This document shows, piece after piece, positions 1-8,833 of a stretch of DNA of 64,000 bases. Below the pieces are notes generated by a model, which was not told where the DNA came from, ran no database searches, and saw nothing but the letters and a program-made list of their open reading frames with translations. The translations under genes and the position numbers were made by a program. Source of the DNA: Nocardia cyriacigeorgica (GTDB lineage Bacteria > Actinomycetota > Actinomycetes > Mycobacteriales > Mycobacteriaceae); the NCBI RefSeq assembly GCF_010868145.1, contig NZ_JAAGUY010000011.1, positions 62,001-126,000 on the forward strand, in the 5' to 3' direction. Numbering within the stretch: the first letter of the stretch is position 1; the number at the start of each line of letters is the position of its first letter.

Positions 1-235
1 CCGAGAAGTATTGGGCATAGCACTGTTTCGTGTTCGCAACCTCCCCGTCCCTGGTGGCGATGGTGTTGCCGGGGCTGGGAAGTGTGATCTGTTCCGGGGA
101 TACCAGATGCGGTTATGTGCGGTGGAGTGCGCGGCCCTCCGTAGTCAGCACACGATCGGCTACCGCTCCCGGCTCGGCCGGGTCTGAGTAGCTGGGCGCA
201 TCGAGCCTATCGAGCGACGACGTAATCGGCATGCG
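1..235. other. left edge, no gene seen
   Basis: No convincing coding region lies between the window start and the stop codon of the SARP gene at 236. The only open frames are short and lack coding character. It may be the downstream flank of a gene outside the window. Confidence 0.5.
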
Positions 236-3200
236 TTACGGGAGGGCGGTCTCCGCAAGCGCCCGCGCTTCAGCGGTGGGCAGAGTGGATCCTGTCGCAT
301 GGGCGGTGTCGAACGCCTGCGCGCCGAGCGCCCGGCGCGCGACCGTGGCGGGACGGTCGACATCCGGCAGCTCGGCAGGCAGCAGCGGGATCCCATTCGC
401 CGAGCGGACCGCTGCCGCGGCACCGAGCACTCGGGCAGCGATGTCGAACTGCTCCAGGGCGGCTGCGGCCGCGGCGGCACCGGCGAGGGCCATGGCGATA
501 TCGCGTGGTGCCGCCAAGCGCTGCGCGCCGTCGAATGCGCTCAGCTGCAATGTCAGCGCCGCGGTTGCCTCACCGCGTTCTTCGAGCAGATAGCCCAGCT
601 CGACTTCGAGCATGGGCTGGAACAGTGGGGTCTCGTCGGCCTCGGGTGGGACCATGGCCAGCAGCTCACGCAGCAGGCGTTCGGCTTCCTCGGGTCTGCC
701 GTCGCGGCGGGCGGTGAAAGCCTGCACGACCGAGGCGAAGATCCGTCCCTGGCCGTAGCCGTGTTCGGTCGCCACCCGGGCTGCGCGATCCGCCAGCTCG
801 ACCGCCTGTCCGAAGTCGGTGCGCTGCATGGCGATCCAGCCGAGCCAGCACAGATGTGAGCTCACTTGCCCCCACATGTCCAGCTCCTTGGCCAGTCTGA
901 GGGCCTCGGTATGGATCTCGGCGGCGGCGGCGAGATCACCGGTCAACTCGGCAAGGGCGCCGAGCCATTCGGTGGCTTGCAGCCGGCCCCAACGATCGCC
1001 GATCTCGGTGAACATCCGTGCGGCCGTCCGGGCGTGCTGGTCCAGCTGTGCCAAATCGGAACGACTGTGTGCCGTTTTGGCCAGCGCGATATGTGCTGTG
1101 GCGGCTCCCCACCGATCACCGAGGGCCTCGCAGACGGTCAACGCCTGCGTGAGGGAGGGCTCCAGGTCGGCCGGATCGCCGGACTCTACGGCCGCAAAGC
1201 CGAGAACCGCTGCGGCCCTGGCATATCCGGCCGGATCGTCGACCTCGCTGTAGGCATCCAGCGCCGCACGTCGCTGTGCGGCCGCGTCGGTGAATTCACC
1301 CTGCAGGAAGGCGAAGGCGAGACGCCTACTCTTCAGCGGTGCGCGATAGGCCTGCGCGCCGCCGAGGGCGAGGGCGGAGTCGATCCGGCGTCGCGCTTCG
1401 CTCAGCCGCCCGCGCAGCATCCAGTACCAGGACAGCGCGTTCGTCAGCCGCAGCGCGGATTCGGCATCGCCGGCCGCGAGGAACCCGTCCATCGCCGCAC
1501 ACATATTGGCGTCTTCGCTGTCGAGGCTGCGCAGCCACCGTTGCTGGTCCGCGCCGTGTAGTTCGGGCATCGCGCGTTCGGCCAGGTCGAGGTAGTACCG
1601 GCGATGCGCTGCGTGGGCGGCGTCGAGCTCGCCGGTTTCGGCGAGCCGATCGAGGCTGAAGGCGGAGACCGACTCCAGGAGCCGGTAGCGGCGGCCGCTC
1701 GTCTGCACGAGGGATCGGTCCACCAGCCGTGCCATGACATCGGCCACCGCGGCGCGGTCGACGCCCTCGTCGGCGAGCTCGGCGCCGCCTGCGCTGACGA
1801 TTTCGGCGGCCCCCAGGGTGCAGCCACCAGCATGTACGGCCAGGCGGCGCAGCACGGTGCGTTCCGCATCGTCGAGCAGGTCCCAGCTCCACGCGATCAT
1901 CGCCGACAGGGTCTGCTGACGTGGCGGCGCGCCGCGATGTCCGGTGGCGAGCAGCCGAAACCTATCGTCGAGCCGGGCGACCATATCGTGGATGCCAAGC
2001 CCGCGTACCCGGGTGGCGGCGAGTTCGAGCGCGAGCGGGATGCCGTCGAGACGGCGGCACAGAGTGGCGATGGCCTCCGCGGTATCGGCGTCGACCCGGA
2101 ACTCGCGTGCGTTGGCCTGGGCGCGGGACACGAACAGCGCTACGGCACTGCACTGTTCGAGTTCGGCGAGGTCGGTGTCTCGGTCGGGCACCACCAGCGG
2201 TTCCACCGCGACAACGTCCTCGCCCGGCAGGCGTAACGGCTCGCGGCTGGTCGCGAGCACCCGCACACCCGGTGCCGCGCCGAGGAGCAGTTCTGTGAGA
2301 TCGGCTGCCCGGTCGACCAGGTGCTCGCAGTTGTCGAGCACGAGCAGGAGCTCCTGGTCGGCGAGGGCGTCGCAGAGCTGCTCGGCGGGGTCGCCGTCAT
2401 CGATACTCGCGCCGAGTACCCGTGCCACCGCCTCGGCGAGCCATCCGAGGCCATCGCCAGCAGTCGATTGCAGTGGCGCCAGTTCGACCAGCCACACGCC
2501 GTGCCGGAAACGCTCGGTCAGCGCCGCCGCGGCAGCGAGTGCCAGCCGCGTTTTGCCGACCCCGCCCGGGCCTGTCAACGTGACCATGCGTGCCTCGGAG
2601 ACGGCCGCCCGCACCGCGGCGATATCGGCGTCGCGCCCGATGAGATCGGTGCGCTGCGCACGAAGGTTGCCCGGTGCGGATCGCACGCGGGCGGGGTCCG
2701 GTGCCGCGACGACCGTCAGTTCCTGCCCGAGGATGGATCGTTGCAGGGCAACAAGTTCCGGGCTGGGGTCGAGGCCGAGCTCGTCGGCGAGGCGATGGCG
2801 CAGGTCCTCGTAGCTGTCGAGTGCTTCGGCCTGGCGTCCCGCACCGTAGAGGGCACGCAGGTGCGCCGCCCGCAGCCGTTCGCGCAGGGGATGATCACCG
2901 ACGAACTCCGCGAGATCGCCCGCCACTTCGCGATATTCTCCGATCTCCAGACGGGCTTCGGCCAGCTCCTCGACCGCGACCAGTCGCTGCTCCTCCAAGC
3001 GTGCGATGGCCGGCCGGACGAATTCGGCGTCGCGGAAATCGGCGAACGCGGGCCCACGCCACAGCGCGAGCGCCTCGGTGAGGGCGCGGATCGTGCCCCT
3101 GGTGTCGGTGGCCTCGCGTGCGCTGGCCAGCAGCGCGCGGAAGCGCAGCGCGTCGACGTCGGTGGCGGCCAGACGATAGCCGGGCGGCGGAGAGACGACG

Positions 3201-3451
3201 AGATCGCGGCCGCCGGGTTCGGCGTCCTCGAGCGCTCGGCGCAGCTGAGAGGCCTTCGCGGCCAGCGTGCCCGCGGGATTGCCGGGTGGATCATCGGCCC
3301 ATATGTCGTCGACGAGACGGTCGGCCGAGACCGGCCTGCCGCTGTTCACCAGCAGATCGGCCAGCAGCATACGCACTTTCGCGCCGGGAACAGCCACGAC
3401 GGCGCCCTCGTCCGTCCACACCGTCAACGGACCGAGCACACCGAAACGCAT
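236..3451 (-). CDS. AfsR/SARP-type transcriptional regulator with NB-ARC ATPase and TPR region
   Basis: Large (1071 aa) regulator built like AfsR. An N-terminal OmpR-type winged helix (from MRFGVLGPLTVW, about residues 1-95) is followed by a BTAD domain (about 100-245). An NB-ARC/STAND ATPase has the P-loop TGPGGVGKTRLA near residue 295 and Walker B LLLVLDNCEH. A long helical C-terminus resembles TPR repeats. Such proteins bind direct repeats upstream of target promoters, and the ATPase/TPR part is thought to sense signals. The ATG at 3451 is chosen because the domain starts there; an upstream in-frame ATG would add 19 residues unlike the family. It is divergent from the hydrolase/FMN reductase pair, which is the likeliest target. 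Confidence 0.88.
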   Translation of the reverse strand: MRFGVLGPLTVWTDEGAVVAVPGAKVRMLLADLLVNSGRPVSADRLVDDIWADDPPGNPAGTLAAKASQLRRALEDAEPGGRDLVVSPPPGYRLAATDVDALRFRALLASAREATDTRGTIRALTEALALWRGPAFADFRDAEFVRPAIARLEEQRLVAVEELAEARLEIGEYREVAGDLAEFVGDHPLRERLRAAHLRALYGAGRQAEALDSYEDLRHRLADELGLDPSPELVALQRSILGQELTVVAAPDPARVRSAPGNLRAQRTDLIGRDADIAAVRAAVSEARMVTLTGPGGVGKTRLALAAAAALTERFRHGVWLVELAPLQSTAGDGLGWLAEAVARVLGASIDDGDPAEQLCDALADQELLLVLDNCEHLVDRAADLTELLLGAAPGVRVLATSREPLRLPGEDVVAVEPLVVPDRDTDLAELEQCSAVALFVSRAQANAREFRVDADTAEAIATLCRRLDGIPLALELAATRVRGLGIHDMVARLDDRFRLLATGHRGAPPRQQTLSAMIAWSWDLLDDAERTVLRRLAVHAGGCTLGAAEIVSAGGAELADEGVDRAAVADVMARLVDRSLVQTSGRRYRLLESVSAFSLDRLAETGELDAAHAAHRRYYLDLAERAMPELHGADQQRWLRSLDSEDANMCAAMDGFLAAGDAESALRLTNALSWYWMLRGRLSEARRRIDSALALGGAQAYRAPLKSRRLAFAFLQGEFTDAAAQRRAALDAYSEVDDPAGYARAAAVLGFAAVESGDPADLEPSLTQALTVCEALGDRWGAATAHIALAKTAHSRSDLAQLDQHARTAARMFTEIGDRWGRLQATEWLGALAELTGDLAAAAEIHTEALRLAKELDMWGQVSSHLCWLGWIAMQRTDFGQAVELADRAARVATEHGYGQGRIFASVVQAFTARRDGRPEEAERLLRELLAMVPPEADETPLFQPMLEVELGYLLEERGEATAALTLQLSAFDGAQRLAAPRDIAMALAGAAAAAAALEQFDIAARVLGAAAAVRSANGIPLLPAELPDVDRPATVARRALGAQAFDTAHATGSTLPTAEARALAETALP

Positions 3452-3586
3452 GCGGTGAGCGTAGCGAACGCGCGGAGGTCTTCCGGCCGCATCGGAGGTC
3501 AGCGGCAACCGACCGTAAACAAACCGGAAGGTGTCCCGGCCAGAGTCGATGACAACACCGCAACAACGACAGCGAAGGACATCGAC
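3452..3586. promoter_or_regulatory. divergent promoter region between SARP regulator and hydrolase operon
   Basis: 135 bases separate the two divergent starts. A GAAGGA ribosome binding site sits at 3574-3579, seven bases before the hydrolase ATG. Promoters for both directions must lie here, but I could not assign -35/-10 boxes or SARP direct repeats with confidence. Confidence 0.4.
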
Positions 3587-4489
3587 ATGAAGCGCATCGC
3601 CCTCCTCACCGCCGCCGCGATCGCCGCGACCGCACTGCTGACCGCATGCGGTGGCGAGACATCAGAGGCCGCCCCCGCCGAGCCGGGCGCCTACACCGAG
3701 GTGAATGGCCTGAGGATGTACTACGAAGTGCACGGCGACAAGACCGAGCAGCCGCCGCTGGTGCTACTACACGGTGCGCTCTCGGGCATCGGCACCGATT
3801 TCGGCGACCTGATCCCCGAACTGTCGGCCTCCAGGCAGGTCATCGCGATCGAACAGCAGGCGCACGGTCGCACCGCCGATACCGATCGGCCGCTGCGCAC
3901 TCCGCAGATGGCGGAGGACACGGTGGCGCTACTGCGTGGGATCGGTGTCGAACGGGCCGACCTCCTCGGCTACAGCATGGGCGCAGGCGTCGCATTGGAG
4001 ATCACGCTGAAACACCCCGAGCTGGTGCGTAAGCAGATCCTGCTGGCAGGCGGCCTCGGCGAAGAGGCGATGCATCCCGGCATGATGGATGGACTTGCCG
4101 AACTGGCCCCCGAGCAGCTGCACGGTTCGCCGTTCCACCAGGACTATCTGAAGAACGCGCCGCGACCCGAGGACTTTCCGCAGCTGGTCGCTCGGGTGAA
4201 GGACCATGACCAGAACGGTCTGCCGAGCTTCGCGCCCGAGGACGTCCGCACGATCACCGCACCCACCCTGACCGTGATCGGCGATTCGGACATTGTTCGT
4301 CCCGAACACGCCGTGGAGATGTTCCGGCTCTTCGGCGGCGGCATCATGGGCGACACTCCGGCGGGGCTGCCCGACTCGCAGCTGGCCATCCTGCCCGGCA
4401 CCTCGCACATCACCCTTGTGCACCGACCCGACCTGCTGCTGCCCATCCTGCCCGCGTTCCTCGACGCCCCGGTCGAGGACCAGCCGTGA
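3587..4489 (+). CDS. alpha/beta hydrolase, predicted lipoprotein
   Basis: 300-aa alpha/beta-hydrolase-fold protein with a lipoprotein signal: a hydrophobic stretch ending in lipobox LTAC (Cys21). It is probably exported, lipid-anchored and acts outside the membrane. Catalytic features visible are the HGALSG oxyanion motif near residue 62, nucleophile elbow GYSMGAG (Ser about 130), an acid in GDSD (about 232-234) and a His in GTSH (about 273). The substrate is not predictable. The ATG at 3587 is preceded by GAAGGA, which supports this start over longer in-frame extensions. Its stop overlaps the GTG start of the FMN reductase, so the two are co-translated and likely under the adjacent SARP regulator. 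Confidence 0.88.
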   Translation: MKRIALLTAAAIAATALLTACGGETSEAAPAEPGAYTEVNGLRMYYEVHGDKTEQPPLVLLHGALSGIGTDFGDLIPELSASRQVIAIEQQAHGRTADTDRPLRTPQMAEDTVALLRGIGVERADLLGYSMGAGVALEITLKHPELVRKQILLAGGLGEEAMHPGMMDGLAELAPEQLHGSPFHQDYLKNAPRPEDFPQLVARVKDHDQNGLPSFAPEDVRTITAPTLTVIGDSDIVRPEHAVEMFRLFGGGIMGDTPAGLPDSQLAILPGTSHITLVHRPDLLLPILPAFLDAPVEDQP

Positions 4490-5082
4490 GCGCAACGATC
4501 TCGCCCGACCGACTGCGGGTGGTGATGATCGTCGGGAGCATCCGCACCGGCCGGTTCGCGCCGACCGTGGCGGACTGGTTCGGCGGCTGCGTGCACCGCA
4601 GACGCGAGCTGGAGCTGGATCGGGTCGACCTGGCCACCGCAGGCCTGCCCGATCAGCTGACCGACCACGACGAGCTCCCGCCCCGAACGGTGCGGGAGCT
4701 GGGGACCCGGCTGGCCGTCGCGGATGCCTTCGTGGTGGTGACCCCCGAGTACAACCGGAGCTATCCGGCGGCGGTGAAGAACGCCATCGACTGGTACGGC
4801 GTGGAATGGGCGGCGAAACCGGTGACCGTGGTCAGCTACGGGCGTGACGCCGATGTCGGCGCCGCCACCGCGCACCTGCGCCAGGTGTTCGGTGAGCTGA
4901 ACGCCGTACCCATCCGCCGGGCCGTCACCATTGCGAAGGCCTGGCAGCGATTCGGCCCCGACGGCGGCTGGCCGCGCCGCGACGCCGAGCTGGACGAGCT
5001 CGTCAGCGACGCGCTCGACCAGCTGACCTGGTGGGGACATGCGTTGCGGACCGCGCGGGCGGCCACGCCGTTCGTTGCGTGA
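4486..5082 (+). CDS. NAD(P)H-dependent FMN reductase family protein
   Basis: 198-aa flavodoxin-like oxidoreductase. The N-terminal GSIRTGR loop (about residues 17-23) is the phosphate-binding loop of the NADPH-dependent FMN reductase family. The central TPEYNRSYPAAVKNAIDW segment is the family's second signature and contacts the isoalloxazine ring. It probably reduces FMN, quinones or azo compounds with NAD(P)H in the cytosol. The start is GTG within a GTGA overlap with the hydrolase stop, indicating translational coupling. It converges with the ABC-F gene across 96 bases. Confidence 0.88.
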   Translation: MSATISPDRLRVVMIVGSIRTGRFAPTVADWFGGCVHRRRELELDRVDLATAGLPDQLTDHDELPPRTVRELGTRLAVADAFVVVTPEYNRSYPAAVKNAIDWYGVEWAAKPVTVVSYGRDADVGAATAHLRQVFGELNAVPIRRAVTIAKAWQRFGPDGGWPRRDAELDELVSDALDQLTWWGHALRTARAATPFVA

Positions 5083-5178
5083 CCGCGGGGTGGCGGAAGG
5101 CGCTCGGACACGGTCAGCGGCCGGTCTGGCCGGCGCACGACGTCGACGACTGTACCTCGGTCGCCGATACCTGGCCTA

Positions 5179-6816
5179 TCAGGTCGGATCGGGTGCGGTG
5201 ACCTCGCGGAGACTGCCATCGGACAGCTCCAGCCAGCGCTCGATCCTGATATCGGCGAGGAAGCGTTCATCGTGGCTGACCACCACGAACGCGCCCCGAT
5301 AGGCATCGAGTGCACTCACCAGCTGGCCGACGCTGATCAGATCGAGATTGTTGGTCGGCTCGTCCAGCAGCAGCAACTGCGGTGCCGGATCGGCGAACAG
5401 CACGCACGCCAGGGTGGCGCGCAACCGTTCACCGCCGGACAGCGCGCCGACCGGTAGCTGGACCCGGGAGCCGCGGAACAGGAAGCGCGCCAACAGATTC
5501 ATTCGCTGTGCATCGGGCAGGTTCGGGGCGAACGCGGCCAGATTGCCGGCGACGCTGCGGTCGAGATCGAGCAGGTCGAGTCGTTGAGACAGGTAGGCGA
5601 CCCGGCCTTCGGCGCGGCTGATCGACCCGGACTCAGGGGCCAGATCGCCGTGGATGAGGCGCAAGAGGGTGGATTTGCCAGCACCGTTGGGGCCGGTCAA
5701 GGCGATCCGTTCGGGACCGCGGATGGCCAGCTCGGCGCCGCCACCGGTGAAGATCTCGCGGTCGCCGAACCCGAACCGCATCTGCTCCCCGAGGAAGACG
5801 GTCCGTCCGGCCGGCACATCGGTACCGGGCAGTTCAAGGGCGATCTTCTGTTCGGCGCGTAATGCCCGCCCGGCCTCGTCGAGCTTCGACTTGGCGGCCT
5901 CGACCCTGGCGCTGTGTGTTTCGTCGGCTTTGCCCGCCGACTCCTGCGCGTTGCGTTTCATCGTCCCGGCGAAGATCTTCGGTAGTCCGGCGTTGCCGAG
6001 GTTGCGGGCGGCGGTGCTCGCCCGGCGCGCGGCGCGTTCGCGCGCTTGCTGCAACTCGCGTTTCTCCCGCTTGACCTCCTGTTCGGCGGTGCGGATGTTC
6101 TTCTCGGCGACCTCGCGCTCGGCCCGGACCGTTGCTTCGTATTCGGTGAAATCGCCGCTGTAGAACCGTATGTCGCCGCTGTGGAGCTCGGCGATGCGAT
6201 CCATTCGGTCGAGCAGCGCGCGGTCGTGACTGACCAGCAGCAGGCACCCGCTCCAGTCGCCGAGCACGTCGTAGAGCTTGCGCCGGGCGGCGAGGTCGAG
6301 GTTGTTGGTCGGTTCATCGAGCAGCAGGACATCGGGCCTGCGCAGCAGTTGCGCTGCGAGCCCGAGCGAGACGATCTGGCCACCGCTGAGCGTGTGGAGC
6401 CTGCGCGTGAAGGCGATGTCACCGAGGCCGAGCCGGTCTAGCTGGGCGCGGGTGCGCTCCTCGATATCCCAGTCGGTGCCGATCGTGGTGAAGTGTTCCT
6501 CACTGGGGTCGCCGGATTCGACGGCATCCAAGGCCGCGAGGATCGGTGCGATACCGAGGATTTCGGCGACGGTGAGATCACCGGTCAGCGGCAGGGTCTG
6601 CGGTAGATAGCCGAGCACGCCGTCGACCGAGACACTGCCTGCGATCGGTTGGAGGTCGCCTGCGATCAGACGCAGCAGGGTGGATTTGCCCGCGCCATTC
6701 GGTGCGACCAATCCGGTGCGTCCGCCGGGAACGCTGAACGACAGGTCACGGAACACCGGGGTGTCGTCGGGCCAGGTGAAAGTGAGGGTGGAGCAGACGA
6801 TATAGGCATCGGACAT
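5179..6816 (-). CDS. ABC-F family ATPase, probable ribosome-protection antibiotic resistance factor
   Basis: 545-aa soluble protein with two ABC ATPase domains and no membrane segment. Walker A motifs are APNGAGKST (39-47) and TGPNGAGKST (about 373); signatures are LSGGQ and LSGGE; Walker B is LLLDEPTNNLD in both halves. A Lys/Glu/Arg-rich linker of roughly 80 residues joins them, as expected for ABC-F proteins that reach into the ribosomal E site. Actinobacterial members such as TlrC, OleB and Ard1 protect ribosomes from macrolides, lincosamides or other drugs; the drug here is unknown. Upstream lie a putative leader peptide and strong hairpin (6861-6939), and before them a MerR-type regulator on the same strand, which suggests drug-induced expression. 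Confidence 0.87.
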   Translation of the reverse strand: MSDAYIVCSTLTFTWPDDTPVFRDLSFSVPGGRTGLVAPNGAGKSTLLRLIAGDLQPIAGSVSVDGVLGYLPQTLPLTGDLTVAEILGIAPILAALDAVESGDPSEEHFTTIGTDWDIEERTRAQLDRLGLGDIAFTRRLHTLSGGQIVSLGLAAQLLRRPDVLLLDEPTNNLDLAARRKLYDVLGDWSGCLLLVSHDRALLDRMDRIAELHSGDIRFYSGDFTEYEATVRAEREVAEKNIRTAEQEVKREKRELQQARERAARRASTAARNLGNAGLPKIFAGTMKRNAQESAGKADETHSARVEAAKSKLDEAGRALRAEQKIALELPGTDVPAGRTVFLGEQMRFGFGDREIFTGGGAELAIRGPERIALTGPNGAGKSTLLRLIHGDLAPESGSISRAEGRVAYLSQRLDLLDLDRSVAGNLAAFAPNLPDAQRMNLLARFLFRGSRVQLPVGALSGGERLRATLACVLFADPAPQLLLLDEPTNNLDLISVGQLVSALDAYRGAFVVVSHDERFLADIRIERWLELSDGSLREVTAPDPT

Positions 6817-6860
6817 GGATGAGACCTCAGAGGTAGGTGGGTGAAGACGAACGGCGACAT

Positions 6861-6896
6861 GGCCACGACAGCGGCGCCGTGCGCCTGCTGGTGGCC
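6861..6896 (-). promoter_or_regulatory. strong stem-loop between leader peptide and ABC-F gene, candidate attenuator
   Basis: On either strand the sequence folds into a 15-bp stem. 6861-6866 (GGCCAC) pairs with 6891-6896 (GTGGCC), 6869-6872 with 6887-6890, and 6873-6877 with 6881-6885, with a 3-base loop. It begins 1 base after the leader stop codon in the transcribed direction and ends 44 bases before the ABC-F ATG. No clean U-tract follows, so it could be an intrinsic terminator of the GC-rich type or only a structured spacer. Confidence 0.55.
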
Positions 6897-6897
6897 G

Positions 6898-6939
6898 TCA
6901 GAGCCGGGTAACCCCGGAGATGTCGAGTTCACCTACCAT
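6898..6939 (-). CDS. putative 13-aa leader peptide upstream of ABC-F gene
   Basis: A short ATG-initiated frame encodes MVGELDISGVTRL and ends in TGA at 6898. An AGGGAG Shine-Dalgarno-like element lies about 7 bases upstream of the ATG. Its stop is immediately followed by the 15-bp stem-loop and then the ABC-F gene. Ribosome stalling on such upstream ORFs is the established induction mechanism for several ABC-F and Erm resistance genes (attenuation). The assignment rests only on position, the ribosome binding site and the hairpin; there is no evidence of translation. Confidence 0.5.
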   Translation of the reverse strand: MVGELDISGVTRL

Positions 6940-6959
6940 GCCGGTACTCCCTGTGCGAT

Positions 6960-7697
6960 TTACTCCCGATCGACCATAGCAGCCGAATCCGCACCCTCCG
7001 CAGATGCGCGGGCATGCGAGAGGACAGCGCTGAGCGCGGCGGCGGCGTCGAGCAGGGCATGGGAACGGTGTGTGATGCTCGCCTCGCGTGCCGCTAGCGC
7101 CGCCGCGATGGGTTCGGAGGGGTGGCCGCGTAGGAGATTCGGGACCAGCGCGCGCAAGGTGTCGATGCGGTAGCCCGCGCTGCGCAACTGATGGATGATG
7201 CGGGCATCGCGAACCTGGGCGGGAGAGTAGCGACGGGTGCCCGTGGCGGTGACACGGTCGGGAACGACCAGCCGCTCCGCGTCCCAGTGCCGCAAGGTCG
7301 ACGGGCGCACGCCGAGCGCCGCGGCGAGCTCCGACACGCTCATCGCATCCGTGGGACGGACGTCGGTGATCGGTTCGGCCGAGATCGCCGCGGCGGCGGC
7401 CTTCGCCAATCGCAGGTCGGTGCGTTCGCGGTCGAGCCCGGCGTGGGCGGCATCGACGAGGGCGACGGTCTTCGAGATCGGCGCCTGATGGACCGCGCGC
7501 ATGATGGCTTTCGCCTCGGCCGGGCCGATGGCCTCGGTCAGGGCCCGGTAGGCCAACGCAGAGTGCACATGGACCTCGCCGTAGTTGCGATAGCCCGCGG
7601 CGGTGCGTGCCGCTGGGGGCAGAACCCCGTTGCGTTCGAGATCGCGCACCTGCTGCACGGAGTATCCGGCGCGCCGCGCGACATCGACAGTCCTCAT
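6960..7697 (-). CDS. MerR-superfamily regulator with two MerR HTH domains (TioE-like)
   Basis: 245-aa regulator. The N-terminal MerR helix-turn-helix is MRTVDVARRAGYSVQQVRDL with the wing region GVLPPAARTAAGYRNYG. A second MerR-type DNA-binding unit (SVSELAAALGVRPSTLRHWD ... TGTRRYSPAQVRDA) starts near residue 117. Duplicated MerR domains are typical of the TioE family. The start at 7697 places the HTH at the N-terminus; longer in-frame starts lack similarity, but no good ribosome binding site is seen. It lies upstream of the ABC-F gene on the same strand and divergent from the DUF6194 gene, so it may control either or both. Confidence 0.82.
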   Translation of the reverse strand: MRTVDVARRAGYSVQQVRDLERNGVLPPAARTAAGYRNYGEVHVHSALAYRALTEAIGPAEAKAIMRAVHQAPISKTVALVDAAHAGLDRERTDLRLAKAAAAAISAEPITDVRPTDAMSVSELAAALGVRPSTLRHWDAERLVVPDRVTATGTRRYSPAQVRDARIIHQLRSAGYRIDTLRALVPNLLRGHPSEPIAAALAAREASITHRSHALLDAAAALSAVLSHARASAEGADSAAMVDRE

Positions 7698-7791
7698 CGG
7701 CGAATGGAGGGTTTGCGCATATGCTTCCTTGACTACCTGCGGAATTCTTCGACCGAGTCTCCACAAGCACTTTAATGAAACGCTGGAGCGC

Positions 7792-8265
7792 ATGACCATC
7801 GACGAGATCATCGACTTCGTAGCAGGCCTCGACGGCGTACTGACCCTGCGGCCCGGCCCCGGCGACGGATCACCCGAAATCGCCTGGGGCGACAGCTTCT
7901 TCTACTACTCACCCAGCGGGGTCATACCAACCACGACACAGCCCTTCGCGACGATCGTGACCAAGAACTATCCGGGTGACGAGGCTTCCGACCTCGACCG
8001 CCCGGATGCGTTCCGCGTCAATATCGCTGCGGGCAAGGAATCGTTCACCCGCTGGACCGGCCACGCACCACGGGAAGCCGACACCGACGCCGACTTCGCC
8101 GCCACCGACACGGTGCTGGCCCACCCCGTCTACGGCACCGTTGGCTGGCTCGCGGTGGTGAATCCGGGGCAACGAACCGGCGAGACGGTGCGCGAACTGC
8201 TCCGGGAAGCCTACGACCGGGCGCGCTCGCGCTACGACCGCCGAACCGGCGCAACGGAGAGCTGA
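7792..8265 (+). CDS. DUF6194 family protein
   Basis: 157-aa cytosolic protein beginning MTIDEIIDFVAGLDGV, with a WGDSFFYYSP segment, an FATIVTKNYPGD segment and a C-terminal HPVYGTVGWLAVVNPG block typical of the DUF6194 family. The biochemical function is unknown. No signal peptide or membrane helix is visible. It is divergent from the TioE-like regulator (94-base gap) and converges with a GNAT gene, their stops only 8 bases apart. Confidence 0.75.
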   Translation: MTIDEIIDFVAGLDGVLTLRPGPGDGSPEIAWGDSFFYYSPSGVIPTTTQPFATIVTKNYPGDEASDLDRPDAFRVNIAAGKESFTRWTGHAPREADTDADFAATDTVLAHPVYGTVGWLAVVNPGQRTGETVRELLREAYDRARSRYDRRTGATES

Positions 8266-8276
8266 CCGGCGCGTCA
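8259..8276. terminator. short inverted repeat across two convergent stop codons
   Basis: GCTGAC (8259-8264), six bases, then GTCAGC (8271-8276) form a perfect 6-bp stem that spans the ends of both convergent genes. It is short, so a terminator role is only tentative. Confidence 0.3.
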
Positions 8277-8804
8277 GCGGCGCAGACGTCCGGTACGGGC
8301 GAGGTTGCGTTTGATCGACGGCGACAGGTCGGGGGAGTCGGCGTCGAGCTCGGGCTCGGCGGGGTCGGCGCGGACGAACAGTGTGATGGTGGTCGACGCC
8401 CCGAAGCCGTTGCGCGACATCAGTTTCGCCGACGCCTCGTTGCTCGATTCGACATCGGTGACGATGCGGCGGGCGCCGCGCTCGAACAGCGCGTTACAGC
8501 AGGCCTCGACGAGCCTGCCCGCGATCCCGTGGCCCTGCATATCCGGGGCGACAGCGATCCATTCCAGGTAGCCCCAGTCATCACGCAGCTCGAATTCCAT
8601 GGAGCCGAGCACGAACCCGACGACCCGATCGGAGTCGAGCGCGACCCAGCATGCGTTGTCGGGGCTGTCGAGATGCTCGGCGACCGAGGTCAGCGACCAT
8701 GAGGTGTAGGGCTTGACGGAGGTGTCGTAGACCTCATGGCCGAGGTCGAGGACCTGACGGAGATGGCCGAGGCCCATGGGGACGATCGCGATGGCGGGGT
8801 CCAT
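8274..8804 (-). CDS. GNAT family N-acetyltransferase
   Basis: 176-aa GNAT-fold protein. The acetyl-CoA binding motif A is seen as YLEWIAVAPDMQGHGIAGRL (Q-x-x-G-x-A) around residues 87-106. It is followed by DVESSNEASAKLMSRNGF, the usual beta6-alpha4 region. The acceptor substrate cannot be inferred. It lies 29 bases after the Ku stop-side end and converges with DUF6194. Confidence 0.85.
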   Translation of the reverse strand: MDPAIAIVPMGLGHLRQVLDLGHEVYDTSVKPYTSWSLTSVAEHLDSPDNACWVALDSDRVVGFVLGSMEFELRDDWGYLEWIAVAPDMQGHGIAGRLVEACCNALFERGARRIVTDVESSNEASAKLMSRNGFGASTTITLFVRADPAEPELDADSPDLSPSIKRNLARTGRLRR

Positions 8805-8833
8805 GCCAATAGTTTGCCAGCGGTATGCGCGAA

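Noticed and set aside
2321..3586. Long in-frame extension upstream of the lipoprotein hydrolase
   Set aside because: It is the shadow of the SARP gene; the lipoprotein signal and ribosome binding site place the start at 3587.
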